From positions 1 to 55,547 of the forward strand of contig JAUCBJ010000705.1 in assembly GCA_032718475.1 (NCBI GenBank): DNA of 55,547 nt. Reading direction: 5' to 3'. The DNA is from Nemertoderma westbladi. Its lineage: Eukaryota; Xenacoelomorpha; Nemertodermatida; Nemertodermatidae. Shown in pieces: positions 40,345 to 52,165 of the stretch (position 1 is the stretch's first letter; the number at the start of each line of letters is the position of its first letter). The notes beneath the pieces are model-generated. The model was not told where the DNA came from. It did no database searches and saw nothing but the letters and a program-made list of their open reading frames with translations. The translations under genes and the position numbers were made by a program.

Positions 40345-41893
40345 TCGAATCTATAAATTCCAGGGTCATGATTGCAACATTTGATGGGAATCCCAAGACA
40401 ATAGTAATATGTTGCTACCATAATATGTTACAACCAAGGCCTCAGAGCCAGAACAAGCAGTGAAGTTTTATGAAGATCTGACTGGACTTATAAAGGACAC
40501 CCGAAACACAACTTCAAAGTCATTGCTGGTGGCCTGAATGCTCAAATTGGCCCAGAAGATATCAAGGGTTACACCTATAACACTAGTTCGAACAGAAATG
40601 GGTGCTTACTCTTAGACCTAATGGAAGAATGTGAATTGATACCAATAAACAACACATTCGAAAAGAGTAAGGGGAAGCTATAGACCTTTCAATACCCTAA
40701 TGGATCCAAAGCACAGCTGGAATACATCCTTATAAACAAAAAGTGGAGAATCAGCATGATCAACTGCGAGGCATACAGCTCGTTCAACCTAATTGGTTCG
40801 GACCACAGTATTGTGACTGCAGAGATCAGACTCAGTTTGAGAGCCAGCACACCCAGGACAAGCAAGCAAATCAACAATGACTGGGAGAAGCTCAGAACTG
40901 ACAATGCTGTAAAGGATGCTTACACAGTAGAAGTTCAAAACCGCTTTGAAGCACTTCAGTCAATGGATGAAGACCAGTCCACCGATTCAAAATACCAGAA
41001 TATAATAACAGCCCACAAGGAATCAGCTAAGAGGCATATCCTCCATAAACCCAAACGAAAATAGTATGTGCCATGGCAAAACTCTGACGTTACTTGTAAG
41101 AGAGAAGATCTTAAGATAGCCTACAAAGTTAAAACCAAACAACCAACAACAAAAAACATTAACAAGGTTGAGAAAGCTAAAGACGATCTTAAATTGGCCT
41201 ACAACATCAGCCAGGAAAAGTACATACAGGATAAAATTGAAGCAATTACAACTGCTCACATACAGCAACAATCAAGACTTACCTGGCAAACTGTAAATGA
41301 GGTATCTGGTCGGAAAAGTTGTGCAAAGGGGCGCCTCAAAGCCGATAGTCCTGAAGAACGTGTTGGGAAGTGGAAAAATCACTTCAGCAACTTGCTTGGG
41401 AGCCACCAAACATCGAGGTCAGCCCTACAAGGAAAATATATGACAAGACACTAGATATAGAAACAGGGGACTTCACACCTGCCGAACTCCAAAGAAGCAT
41501 TAAAAGCATGTCCAATAATAAAGCGAGTGGATTAGATGAAATCCCAGCGGAGGTATGGAAAACCGGAGTGCTAAACAGGCCATTATTGAATGTTTGCAAC
41601 TGGATGTTAAAAGGGGAAAAGCCACCACCAATTTGGACTAAAGGTCAACTAAAGCCTCTCCCCAAGAAAGGAGACCTCGGTATACCAACAAACTATCGTG
41701 GGATCTGTCTGCTTGTGGTAGCTGCCAAAATATACAATAAAATGATTCTATATAGGATTAGGCCTCACATAGAGAAACTACTGCGTAAGAGCCAAAACGG
41801 ATTTCGACCAAGTAGATCAACAATAGCTCAGATACTTGCACTACGGAGACTGATTGAAGGAATTAAGTCGAAGAATCTCGAAGAATCGAAGAA
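40345..41893 (+). pseudogene. RTE-like LINE: endonuclease C-terminal part and start of RT
   Basis: Endonuclease motifs: INSRVMIATFDGNPKTIVIC near 40350, VIAGGLNAQIG near 40520, and NLIGSDHSIVTAEIRL near 40790 with the catalytic SDH. The RT start follows: KSMSNNKASGLDEIPAEVWK, LKPLPKKGDLGIPTNYRGIC, QNGFRPSRSTIAQILALRR. There are stops near 40682 and 41064 and a frameshift near 41390. The RT is cut off before the catalytic YxDD box. This composition is typical of the LINE ORFs often mislabelled craniofacial development protein 2-like. Confidence 0.82.
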
Positions 41894-41903
41894 TGAAATA
41901 TAA

Positions 41904-43389
41904 TTTGTAACATCTCTATTTTTATTCACAGGTTTTTTGTGTTTGCAATTAGATGGAATTCATATAAATTAATTTTGAAATTTCAAACTTGCTTTTTTTC
42001 GGCGTGTGCCAAATTTTATGTTTTATTGTTTTTTAGGCTTTTTGGGCTTCTCGTTTCGATGGAATATATAAGAGTTGCACCACGCGTATTTTTCGAAGCT
42101 GTCTGCAAAATTTGGTGCTGGCACCAAATTTTGAAAACCATCAAATATATCAATTGATTGTGTCTTATTTCTTGCGTTACACGGGTTTATGAGGGTTCTG
42201 AATTTAATGGAAAAAGAAAAAATTCCATACAGTCCCTATCTCATTCTGAATATCATTTCTGAAACTGGGTATCATTTCTCAAACCTTTTACTATTGATAG
42301 TCAACGGAGAATTTCGGGAGGTAAGAGTATGTTAAGAGTTGAGAAATCAGAACAACGCACCCAGCTCAAACTTACTCAAACTGAACACTGTCGCCACGAT
42401 TTGAGTGAGTATGACTTCCAACAGTGCCATACTCAGCATTACTGGCCCTGTACAGGATGGATAATTACTCTGGTTTTAGTGAGACACCACATGGGGAAGG
42501 GAAGGGGCATGGAATACTAAATATACATATATACAATACTAAATATGTATATTTAGCATTCCACAGAAGGGGCCTCTGTTTGTTGCTTGGGCTATTAATT
42601 TATTGGGTTGAGTTACATAAGCTTTACTAAAATATGTTCTGTGAAGAGCAGAGTTGAACATAAGGGAGTGAGTGAGTGGGCTTTTAAATCACAGCTTGCT
42701 GCATGAATGCTACAATGGGGGGTTAAGCGAGTATGAGTTTGGGTTTGAATAACCCAGACAGGTTTGAGTTAGTAAGAGTTGGGTAAGAGAAAAGCACAAC
42801 ATTTGGTGCTAGCACCAAAACTTGCAATATTACGCCGAAAAATACGAGTAGCAATGATTTGGCAAATTATGATGTATTCCATTAGAATCAGCGCCCCAGA
42901 AAACCTGAAAATGAGAATATATAGCATCGTATAAGTGAATTAAAAATTTTGTGTTCAAACTGAAAAGTGCTGGTTACTTGTTTTTTTTCATTATTTTTTC
43001 CTACGTAGAGTACTAAAACAGCCATTTATAGAAATAAGATCATTTTTAAACATCTTCCAATGGATTTTGCGCCCCAGAAAACCTGCATTGATAAACAATT
43101 AGCCGAAAATTGTAACTTTCAAAATTTATGAAAATTGTTCACTACTTGAAATTTTGGTGCTGCAAAATAACCACCCCAGTACATTTTTTTCGGAAATTTT
43201 TTTCGGGCGGATTCGGACTAGTGAAATCTACGTACAAACAAAAAATCAGACGTTTTCGTTAAAATTTGTAGATTTTAGAGACCTCCCCCCCCCCCCCCGG
43301 TATTTGTACAACATTGTATTGCTCTGTACTAATAGGTAGGGCTGTTAGGGGTAAAACAGCAAAGATTATGAAAACAGATAAGGCAGTGA
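41904..43389. other. AT-rich non-coding DNA with three palindromes
   Basis: No gene. A 28-bp near-perfect palindrome with 13-bp arms (CAAAATTTGGTGC and its complement) lies at about 42106-42133. A related TTTGGTGCTAGCACCAAA lies near 42802. A hairpin with 18-bp arms lies at about 42507-42560. GCGCCCCAGAAAACCTG occurs near 42891 and 43069. A C-run lies near 43285. These look like remnants of MITE ends. Confidence 0.6.
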
Positions 43390-43700
43390 TCCAAAACCAT
43401 GTTCATCTGAACTTGGTTTGATCATTGATCAACCCAAATATGGTGGCTCTGGTACTTCCATTCCAGTGATGGAAATACGGCAAGAAGGGTATTCCATAAT
43501 GCTGAGGTCTCTGACAGAATACTTGGCATTGATAAAACATTCCTAGATCGACTGCACAACATCCTAATTGCTCTTTGTTGTGGCTTTGATGTTGATGCTG
43601 ACAAATTTCAAGAATATGGCCTTGAAACAGCTAGACGTTATGTAACTCTTTTTCCATGGTACTACATGCCACAATCAATGCATAAGGTTCTAATCCACGG
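43390..43700 (+). pseudogene. Transib-like transposase C-terminal fragment
   Basis: Reads LGLIIDQPKYGGSGT, then after a small frameshift DGNTARRVFHNAEVSDRI, LDRLHNILIALCCGF and YVTLFPWYYMPQSMHKVLIH. The NGN-ARR and HKxLxHG blocks parallel those of Transib transposases and the related RAG1 core. The fragment stops before the region that should carry the last catalytic Glu. No terminal repeats were found. Confidence 0.6.
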
Positions 43701-43925
43701 ACACCTTGTACTACAAGAAGGGCTACCTTTTAAATCTCCTCCACCACCTCCCTTACCCCGTTATAGAGTCACTATGTCCCGACCATTTTCTGTAGCCGGT
43801 GTTGACTACACTGGCTGTCTCATGGTTCGCGAAATTAACTCAGACACCGAAAGTATATGGTACATAGCCTTATTTACCTGCCCTGCTACCCGCGCAATTC
43901 ATTTAGATGTAGTCAAAGACAACAG
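43701..43925 (+). pseudogene. BEL/Pao integrase fragment fused after the Transib fragment
   Basis: Reads PPPPPLPRYRVTMSRPFSVA then GVDYTGCL and FTCPATRAIHLDVVKD, the beginning of a BEL/Pao integrase core including the first catalytic Asp (VDYTG). It is more like other BEL lineages than the integrase at 13883-15748, which has NTGVDLFGP. It is in one frame with the end of the Transib fragment (ORF 43666-43929) and is cut off by the minisatellite. Confidence 0.75.
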
Positions 43926-46247
43926 GTAGCAGCAGATAGGAGTAGCGCCCACCCCTACCTTAGGGTAGCAGATAGGAGTAGCGCCCACCCCTACCTTCGG
44001 GTAGCAGATAGGAGTAGCGCCCACCCCTACCTTCGGGTAGCAGATAGGAGTAGCGCCCACCCCTACCTTCGGGTAGCAGATAGGAGTAGCGCCCACCCCT
44101 ACCTTCGGGTAGCAGATAGGAGTAGCGCCCACCCGTACCTTCGGGTGGCAGATAGGAGTAGCGCCCACCCCTACCTTTGGGTAGCAGATAGGAGCAGCGC
44201 CCACCCCTACCTTCGGGTAGCAGATAGGAGTAGCGCCCACCCCTACCTTCGGGTAGCAGATAGGAGTAGCGCCCACCCCTACCTTCGGGTAGCAGATAGG
44301 AGTAGCGCCCACCCCTACCTTCGGGTAGCAGATAGCAGTAGCGCCAACCTCTACCTTCGGGTAGCAGATAGGAGTAGCCCCCACCCCTACCTTCGGGTAG
44401 CAGATAGGAGCAGCGCCCACCCCTACCTTCGGGTAGCAGATAGGAGTAGCGCCCACCCCTACCTTCGGGTAGCAGATAGCAGTAGCGCCCACCCTCTACC
44501 TTCGGGTAGCAGATAGCGGTAGCGCCAACCCCTACCCTCGGGTAGCAGATAGGAGTAGCGCCCGCCCCTACCCTTCGGGTAGCAGATAGGAGTAGCGCCC
44601 ACCCCCACCTTCGGGTAGCAGATAGGAGTAGCGCCCACCCCTACCTTCGGGTAGCAGATAGGAGTAGCGCCCGCTCCTACCCTTCGGGTAGCAGATAGGA
44701 GTAGCGCCCACCCCCACCTTCGGGTAGCAGATAGGAGTAGCGCCCACCCCTACCTTCGGGTAGCAGATAGGAGTAGCGCCCACCCCTACCTTCGGGTAGC
44801 AGATAGGGGTAGCGCCCACCCCTACCCTCGGATAGCAGATAGGAGTAGCGCCCGCCCCTACCCTTGGGTAGCAGATAGGAGTAGCGCCCACCCCCACCTT
44901 CGGGTAGCAGATAGGAGTAGCGCCCACCCCTACCTTCGGGTAGCAGATAGGAGTAGCGCCCACCCCTACCTTCGGGTAGCAGATAGGAGTAGCGCCCACC
45001 CCTACCTTCGGGTAGCAGATAGGAGTAGCGCCCACCCCTACCTTCGGGTAGCAGATAGGAGTAGCGCCCACCCCTACCTTCGGGTAGCAGATAGGAGTAG
45101 CGCCCACCCCTACCTTCGGGTAGCAGATAGGAGTAGCGCCCAACCCCTACCTTCGGGTAGCAGATAGGAGTAGCGCCCACCCCTACCTTCGGGTAGCAGA
45201 TAGGAGTAGCGCCCACCCCTACCTTCGGGTAGCAGATAGGAGTAGCGCCCACCACTACCTTCGGGTAGCAGATAGGAGTAGCGCCCACCCCTACCTTCGG
45301 GTAGCAGATAGGAGTAGCGCCCACCCCTACCTTCGGGTAGCAGATAGGAGTAGCGCCCACCCCTACCTTCGGGTAGCAGATAGGAGTAGCTCCCACCCCT
45401 ACCTTCGGGTAGCAGATAGGAGTAGCGCCCACCCCTACCTTCGGGTAGCAGATAGGAGTAGCGCCCACCCCTACCTTCGGGTAGCAGATAGCAGTAGCGC
45501 CAACCTCTACCTTCGGGTAGCAGATAGGAGTAGCCCCCACCCCTACCTTCGGGTAGCAGATAGGAACAGCGCCCACCCCTACCTTCGGGTAGCAGATAGG
45601 AGTAGCGCCCACCCCTACCTTCGGGTAGCAGATAGGAGTAGCGCCCACCCCTACCTTCGGGTAGCAGATAGGAGTAGCGCCCACCCCTACCTTCGGGTAG
45701 CAGATAGGAGTAGCGCCCACCCCTACCTTCGGGTAGCAGATAGGAGTAGCGCCCACCCCTACCTTCGGGTAGCAGATAGGAGTAGCGCCCACCCGTACCT
45801 TCGGGTAGCAGATAGGAGTAGCGCCCACCCCTACTCTCGGGTAGCAGATAGGAGTAGCGCCCACCCCTACCTTCGGGTAGCAGATAGGAGTAGCGCCCAC
45901 CCCTACCTTCGGGTAGCAGATAGGAGTAGCGCCCACCCCTACCTTCGGGTAGCAGATAGGAGTAGCGCCCACCCCTACCTTCGGGTAGCAGATAGGAGTT
46001 GTAGCGCCCACCCCTACCCTCGGGTAGCAGATAGGAGTAGCGCCCACCCCTACTCTCGGGTAGCAGATAGGAGTAGCGCCCACCCCTACTCTCGGGTAGC
46101 AGATAAGAGTAGCGCCCAACCCCTACCTTCGGGTAGCAGATAGGAGTAGCGCCCACCCCTACCTTCGGGTAGCAGATAGGAGTAGCGCCCACCCCTACCT
46201 TCGGGTAGCAGATAGGAGTTGTAGCGCCCACCCATACCTTCGGCTTT
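43926..46247. repeat. 36-bp minisatellite, about 64 copies
   Basis: The unit contains AGATAGGAGTAGCGCCCACC followed by CCTACCTTCGGGTAG. Most copies differ by 0-3 bases, with a few 1- to 3-base indels. CTACC-TTCG-GGTAG can form a 5-bp stem closed by C-G with a TTCG loop. Since 36 is a multiple of 3 and the unit has few stops, long ORFs (43857-44516 on the plus strand; 43899-44492, 44568-45143, 44677-46119 and 45110-46267 on the minus) arise on both strands; they are repeat artefacts. Confidence 0.95.
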
Positions 46248-49200
46248 GCTACTAAATAATAAAACAATATTTGATATTTCGAAATATTTTATTCATTTAA
46301 TATTGTAATAGTAATAATTTTCATTACAAGTGAAACTATTTGGTGGGGAGAGGGACCTAAAGTCCCCCGGGATAAATTCCCCAGTGAAAGCGACATACAG
46401 TCACCCAATCACCACCGGAGACATTGGGAGCTGGGCCGGAGGGGTGCGAACTGAAATGTCCGGCTGACACCCCCAAGCACACTCTCGATTTATCACGAGA
46501 CTCCACGAAATGGCGGATTAGAAACTGACATCTATTCGGTTGGTATTTAAACACAGCATCTCAGGGTCCATCATGGAAGGGCCCTGAGACTGGTTTTTGT
46601 GTCCATTCAATATTAAATATAACATGGGAAGTTAACATAACTTCTGAAGCTTAAAATTGCAAATTACAAATTCATCAAAGAATCAAACATGAATTTGTTA
46701 CACTAATTACTTAACAAACATACAGTCTGATAAAAACAATTTATTTGATTAACGATTAACGTTAATTAAAAGCTGTAAATAGTTTATAACTACATATCAT
46801 ATCGAATTTGTTGGCTAAAAATTCCTGTTTTTTTTTGTTTGAAAGCAACTTGTGTTAGTCTTGTGGCGTGTTAGTCGTTTACTAGTTTTTACTGCAGTAG
46901 GAATTACAGTGCGGGGGCGGACCAAGGGGGTGCAGCAATAAGCAAGGGTAAATCGAACTAAAATTGCCCCCCCCCCCCCCCCCTATTATATAAGTGCTGT
47001 TTTTAATTTAGTTAAATAATTAAATTTATTTTGATTGAAATTTATATTTTTGATTGATTGTAATTCTTATAAAGAGTACTTTTAGATTGTAGGCCTATAT
47101 AATTAAATTTGTTGAATAATAATGAACTTATTAAATAAATAAAAATCTCACGTTAAATAAATAAAAATCCCATGTTAAATAAATAAATAAATGTTTTGGA
47201 ATGATTAGTACGACATGGGCTCCCATTTATTTCCACTAAAAATGGTGCTGTTTATATGTACAATATGTGGGGCGAGACACGTATGGCGAGCCATCAGCGA
47301 ACTGATATAATTATACTATGGCCGTTTTTCAAAAGTCTGTGTGTGTGTGTGTGTGTGACGTGTGTGTGTGTCGGTAGCCATAAATGTCGGAAGCCATAAT
47401 CTAAATTAATATATTCTGCTAAAGAGCACCAATCTGAGCGAATGATACATCGGTTAGCAAGGCAGCTAGCTACTTGCAGACCAATCATAGGTGGCCTGCA
47501 GCAGGCTGGGTTGGTTAAGTAGTAATCTCAATAAATAGGACCCAGCAGGAGAGCGGAGAGGATCTACTGTGATTGGTTCTTGACTTACATTGGTAAGAAC
47601 CAGCAGTGAATCTTAGATTAGCTTTTTTCAGTTCACATATTGTTTATAATCATAAACACAAAATGATTCAATTATTCAATTTTGCAATGTACCGGATGGG
47701 TGCTAGCGAGGTAGGCCTAGCAGGTCGTCAGTCCGTCATCCTACAAGTTGGATCTTGACTCTATCATGTGCGTTCATCTATATGATGCAGACCATCCTGA
47801 GCCCGTGAACATGAATTGTAAAGGCTATCTCGAGGCTGATTATTTTACACATTTACTTGATACTTGCATGAATGCGTCTTTGAGGTAAAATTGCATTATT
47901 CTGCAGTTGTTTTGTTATCTGAGAAATTACTGATCAGCAAGCAGGAAATTATAACAGCATCATCGTAACCACTCTGCTGACACTTTGCAGAATAAATTCT
48001 ACCAGATCATAGCTGCGTGTTGGGAGGACGCCGACCAGTTTGCGGTTCTTCAGTCTGCCACTAGGAGGCGAAATGTCTGAAAGTGAAAATCTTATCCTAT
48101 TTTGTTATTAATAATGATTTTTAGCTGATACTTAGGTCCTTTACACAATATGTTTATAATGTTTTTTTGCTGATACCAAGCAGAGTATACTACACCGTAA
48201 GGGTGTGTATGTGGGCTTGGGGAGACGATGACCAATCTACAGTTCCCCAGTCTGCCGCTATTAGGGGATGAAATGTCTGAATGAGGAAACCTACAATTTT
48301 GTTGTTTATGAATGCTTTTTTGCTGATACTTGGCACTTGGCAGGCAGTCTGTCACTAGGGGGCGAAATGTCTGAAATTACAACCTTCCATTTTAATACGA
48401 TAGAGTTGCTGCAGTGACCTACTGCACTACAGGTTGTTTGCGAGGACGCTGACCACTACTCTGCAGTTATACAGTTTTCCACTAAGGGGAAAATATCACA
48501 CAGTTTAAACCTTTTCCCATTTTATTATTTATCTATTACAACATAAAGCCTTATGTTTATTATTGTATGTAGCTGCAACTAAAGCGGCATCAGTCTGTTT
48601 GTTTGAGAGAATGCTCACTTATGTAAAGTTTTGTTAAGTTAATTAATTAATTTATTTATGTTTGATATTGTCCATTGATTGATTGACTGTATAGAAGCTT
48701 GTGAACTAGAAGGTTTCTAGTGTTATATATAAATATGCATTGTCTGTCTGTGAGTCTATGAGTCTGTGAGTCTGTCCAAGCTATACGCTCCGACACTCGA
48801 GCACCAATCTGAGCAAATGATCGAAAGCTCTCTTCCCGAGCACATAAACTATCGCTATCTCGAGGCTAATTTTACTTGTTTGTTTGCGTGAATACGTATT
48901 TTGTGTGGGGCGAGACACGAATGGCGAGCCATCAGCGAACTGATATACTGTAATTATACTATGGCCGTTTTTCAAAAGTCTCTGTGTGTGTATGTGTGTG
49001 TGTGACAACAAGGCATGAACAAGGGCAGCCGTGCCCAATAATATTTCTTGAAGTTGTACATTACTAAAATGGCAGCTAAAGCTAAAGTCATTGACCAAGC
49101 CAGTGCCTAGGCTAGCACACAAGGACATGGCCTAACCTGTAGTAGTCTAGTAGAAGGAATAGTGCTCCTTCAATACATCTCAACAGACATCAATTAATTT

Positions 49201-49382
49201 GCCTGTGCCTACCATAACATAACATATATGCTTGATTTCCAATCACCTCTCACCACAATTATTATTAGTAATTAAAAGTTTCAATTCGATTTGTCTTTCC
49301 GTTATCTGGTTATTCAGTTATTGCATTATTAATAAATAAATGTTTAAAAATATATCTTAGGCCAGTATTGGTTGACAGAAGG
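46248..49382. other. Non-coding DNA with degenerate repeats
   Basis: No supportable gene; the ORF at 46357-46554 (minus) has no recognised relative. It holds a C-run near 46970, TG repeats near 47337 and 48983, a repeated segment with GGCGAGCCATCAGCGAACTG at about 47290 and 48925, and a set of decayed tandem units at about 48020-48520 sharing CAGTCTGCCACTAGGAGGCG-like cores. GC-richer DNA at 46350-46600 is unexplained. Confidence 0.5.
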
Positions 49383-50638
49383 TGTACGCGCTTTTGAAGA
49401 CCTTTAGCAGTTTAACCTGCTAAATTTATATGTCTTTTGGTTTATAAATAGACTTTAGAAGATGACAAATATTTAATACCAATAAACACAACATTAGCAG
49501 AAGCCAGCCTAGTGCGCGTCCATTCACCCGCTGGATATACCCGGGGGGCTGGATTCTGAGGGCTTAGATTATTATTGTAGTGTAAGCTTACTGGATTGTA
49601 TTATTCGATTGATCGTTAATAATTAATTTCTGACTAATATTATTTACTTTCGGGAAATATTAACAGTTCCTTTAGGACGTGGCGCTCTATCTAGGTAAAC
49701 AGAGATATGACTTATACTAATCACAACGGCAAGTCGGTAAGGCTTATGATTCACGTATGAGGCGCATTCTTTAGGAAATGCTTAGTTATCAATCACAATC
49801 ATGCACACTACCGGTAAAACACAATATTGCCCACTAATTTGCCGACCGTCAATGATTTTTATCATATATAAAGAGAACAGCAACGGACCAATGTAGTGCT
49901 TATCTAATAGCATTAAATTCACTACAAACCACAACAATATAAGTCGCAATCGCTGTATATAACCCGCCTCTCTAACCTGTAGTGTATCAAGAAAATTGGG
50001 AAATTTGGGTTCTTTATATATGTTCTCCAAATAATATTCAACCAAAACACAACAGTAAACAGCATTAAGACGGTAAGTTAAGATATGATATGACAAGATG
50101 TGAACAAAGTATTGTTATGCATTGATATGAATCGATAACAGTCATACGCTCTATAATTTAAGCCTACTAATGTTTCTTCTAAAGTATGAAAACGAATTGA
50201 CTCTAGAGCCGTTGTTCCTGGCCTAGATAGCAATAACACAAAGTAAAAACAGTAAGACTGAACACTCTCCTTATGATCGGCCGAAAAGCTACACGTCGAC
50301 AGGAAAAATCGCTCTGATTGGCTCAAGCCAAACAAAGAACCATGCGTCCAATGGCTGTTTCCATGTCAGCAACCGGCTGTTAGATGTCGTAATATGAATC
50401 ATCACGGCCAAGCTGTGAAAGGCATTTGGTGCATTGCAGGTTTTTTGCCTTACTATGTCCGCTAAAACACGTATATAGCAGAATGACTTTTATGTCCGTT
50501 AAAACACCTGTAACGGTACCTTGCGGGCGAGGGGAATATATGTATAGTTAGAGAACCTTTTTAGAGTATTCCAGCGCCTGGGGGGAAACTGGGTTGCGAA
50601 GCAAAAGGGGCCAGTTATATCCCACAGAAGCTTTTACA
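49383..50638 (-). repeat. 3' LTR of the second BEL copy (1256 bp)
   Basis: TGTACGCGC to TTTTACA, with the same ends as the other two LTRs. It differs from them by scattered substitutions and small indels, including about 20 bases of extra or altered sequence around 50080-50150. The polypurine stretch next to it (50639-50646) is conserved. Confidence 0.93.
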
Positions 50639-50716
50639 CCGCTCCCAGAAAATGGGATTTGAGTCTATAAAATATACAAAATCACAGTTTCTAATATACG
50701 TAAATACTCTAAACAG

Positions 50717-51780
50717 TTAGTCTTTCTTGCGCGGACGGCGTTTACGCAGTTTTTTAAAGCTAGCCAGAGTCCTTTTCTCTTTGGGGCGAGCCACTTTACA
50801 AGGAGGGCTATAACTCCTGGGTGAAGGGTGCAATATGATTGCATCAGAGGGTGTAGGATTATGGTCGGTGTATCCGCCAGTCGAAGTACCGGGTTGATTG
50901 ACATCAACGTCCGGGGAGAGGGGTCTAACGGCTTTGAGAGCTCGTTTCAAGACAGCCGCTCTTACGGGTCCTTTACGAGTGGTCTGAACGAGGGCCGTGG
51001 GTGGACCATAGGCAGTTAGAAACCTCCGGGGTTTAATGGTCCTTTCCAACTCGCGTTCGCGGGCTCGGTATTCGTAAGGCCGTCGATGTACTTCCTGTAA
51101 CTCGGGGTGTGAGTTAACAAACAAGTCTCCATAGTCCGGATCCTGACGGATATAATTGATTAAGTTATAGGAATGAAGGTCGCTAGGATTAACACTCCTG
51201 AGAAATTTGCGTACGAATTTAGTTGAAATACATTCTCCGACGCGCTTCAGTAGTTCGTAACTCGATATGCGTGATTTCTGTTCGACAGAAGCGAATAGAT
51301 AAGGATGGAACGCATAAATTCCTTCGTAAGCGCGTCCAGGATAATAACGATGGCGCGAATCACAATGTAAATCAGCGTTCGCTTCCTAAGCTCTGATGTA
51401 ACGTAGTGTGATCATTTCATCTACGCTTTCCAAATCGTGATTAAAAGGGCAATCGAAACTGGCGTGTCCCTTTAGTTGACAATGGTGACATTGAGTCATA
51501 AATTGAGGGCAAACCGCAAAAATGTGCAAGTTATTGAGTCTGCAATACGCACAATAAATTTCCATCACCGGTTGTTCGTGGAAATAGGAACAGCGGAAGT
51601 TTGTGTCCATGGGCGTAACATGGTCTCTCGATGCGCATAACCGACAACGTTGCCGAGAAACATAGTTGGCATGGCGATAATTGTACGCAGTGAGACACTG
51701 TGGACCTTGATACCATTCTAGGATGTAATCGTTGTCGCTGTTCCGGGCGCGATAGGCTGAATCTCCTCAGATTCTAGGCA
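50717..51780 (-). pseudogene. Accessory ORF B/C of the second BEL copy (broken)
   Basis: Homologous to 9990-11100. The zinc-knuckle part is open at 51386-51610 and upstream, in one frame with the C-terminal end of ORF B. This copy has 8 bases near 51668 that the first copy lacks. A TGG to TAG change at about 51387 stops the protein after RYIRA; the remaining basic tail is open again at 50717-51124. One C is missing near 51748, breaking the upstream frame. Confidence 0.75.
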
Positions 51781-52165
51781 TATTGGTTCGTCTTCCCAGT
51801 CTGTTACGAATAGAATTTTCGTGATCTATTCTCGGTTTATCGTTCCGACTCCGCTGGGTATGATATTTAAATAGAACCATTTCCCTTTCGGTGTCTACAT
51901 CGTCCGTATCATGTAAATCGATAGGATGGCCGGTAGTTAGGAAGTCCATATACGTACTATTACGATGCGTATAGCGAGCGGTGGATTTTCGATAGTCCAA
52001 TTCACGCGCAAGTTGCTCTTGGGACATCGGCGGTTCGATATAACGACCATCGTCCTCCGTAATGGTTGGATCGGCTTCACCGCGTATTAAGCTATCCACA
52101 AATGCTTGCAAAGGTAGAGTATATCGCTCCCTGCTACCAAGATCATCTTCTATCAACTCCGTCAT
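51767..52165 (-). pseudogene. Accessory ORF A of the second BEL copy (truncated)
   Basis: 132 codons. The first 123 or so match ORF A at 11610-12260, starting at the same MTELIEDDL. A deletion of about 0.83 kb then joins it to the ORF B region, with the short microhomology TTCC at the join, and the frame ends within a dozen codons. Confidence 0.8.

Noticed and set aside
43926-46247. CRISPR-like array
   Set aside because: The units are contiguous 36-bp repeats with no unique spacers, in animal DNA; this is a minisatellite.
43857-46267. Long ORFs on both strands with a 12-residue repeat (VGVGATPICYPK)
   Set aside because: They are by-products of a 36-bp minisatellite, open on both strands and in several frames, with no start or end outside the array.
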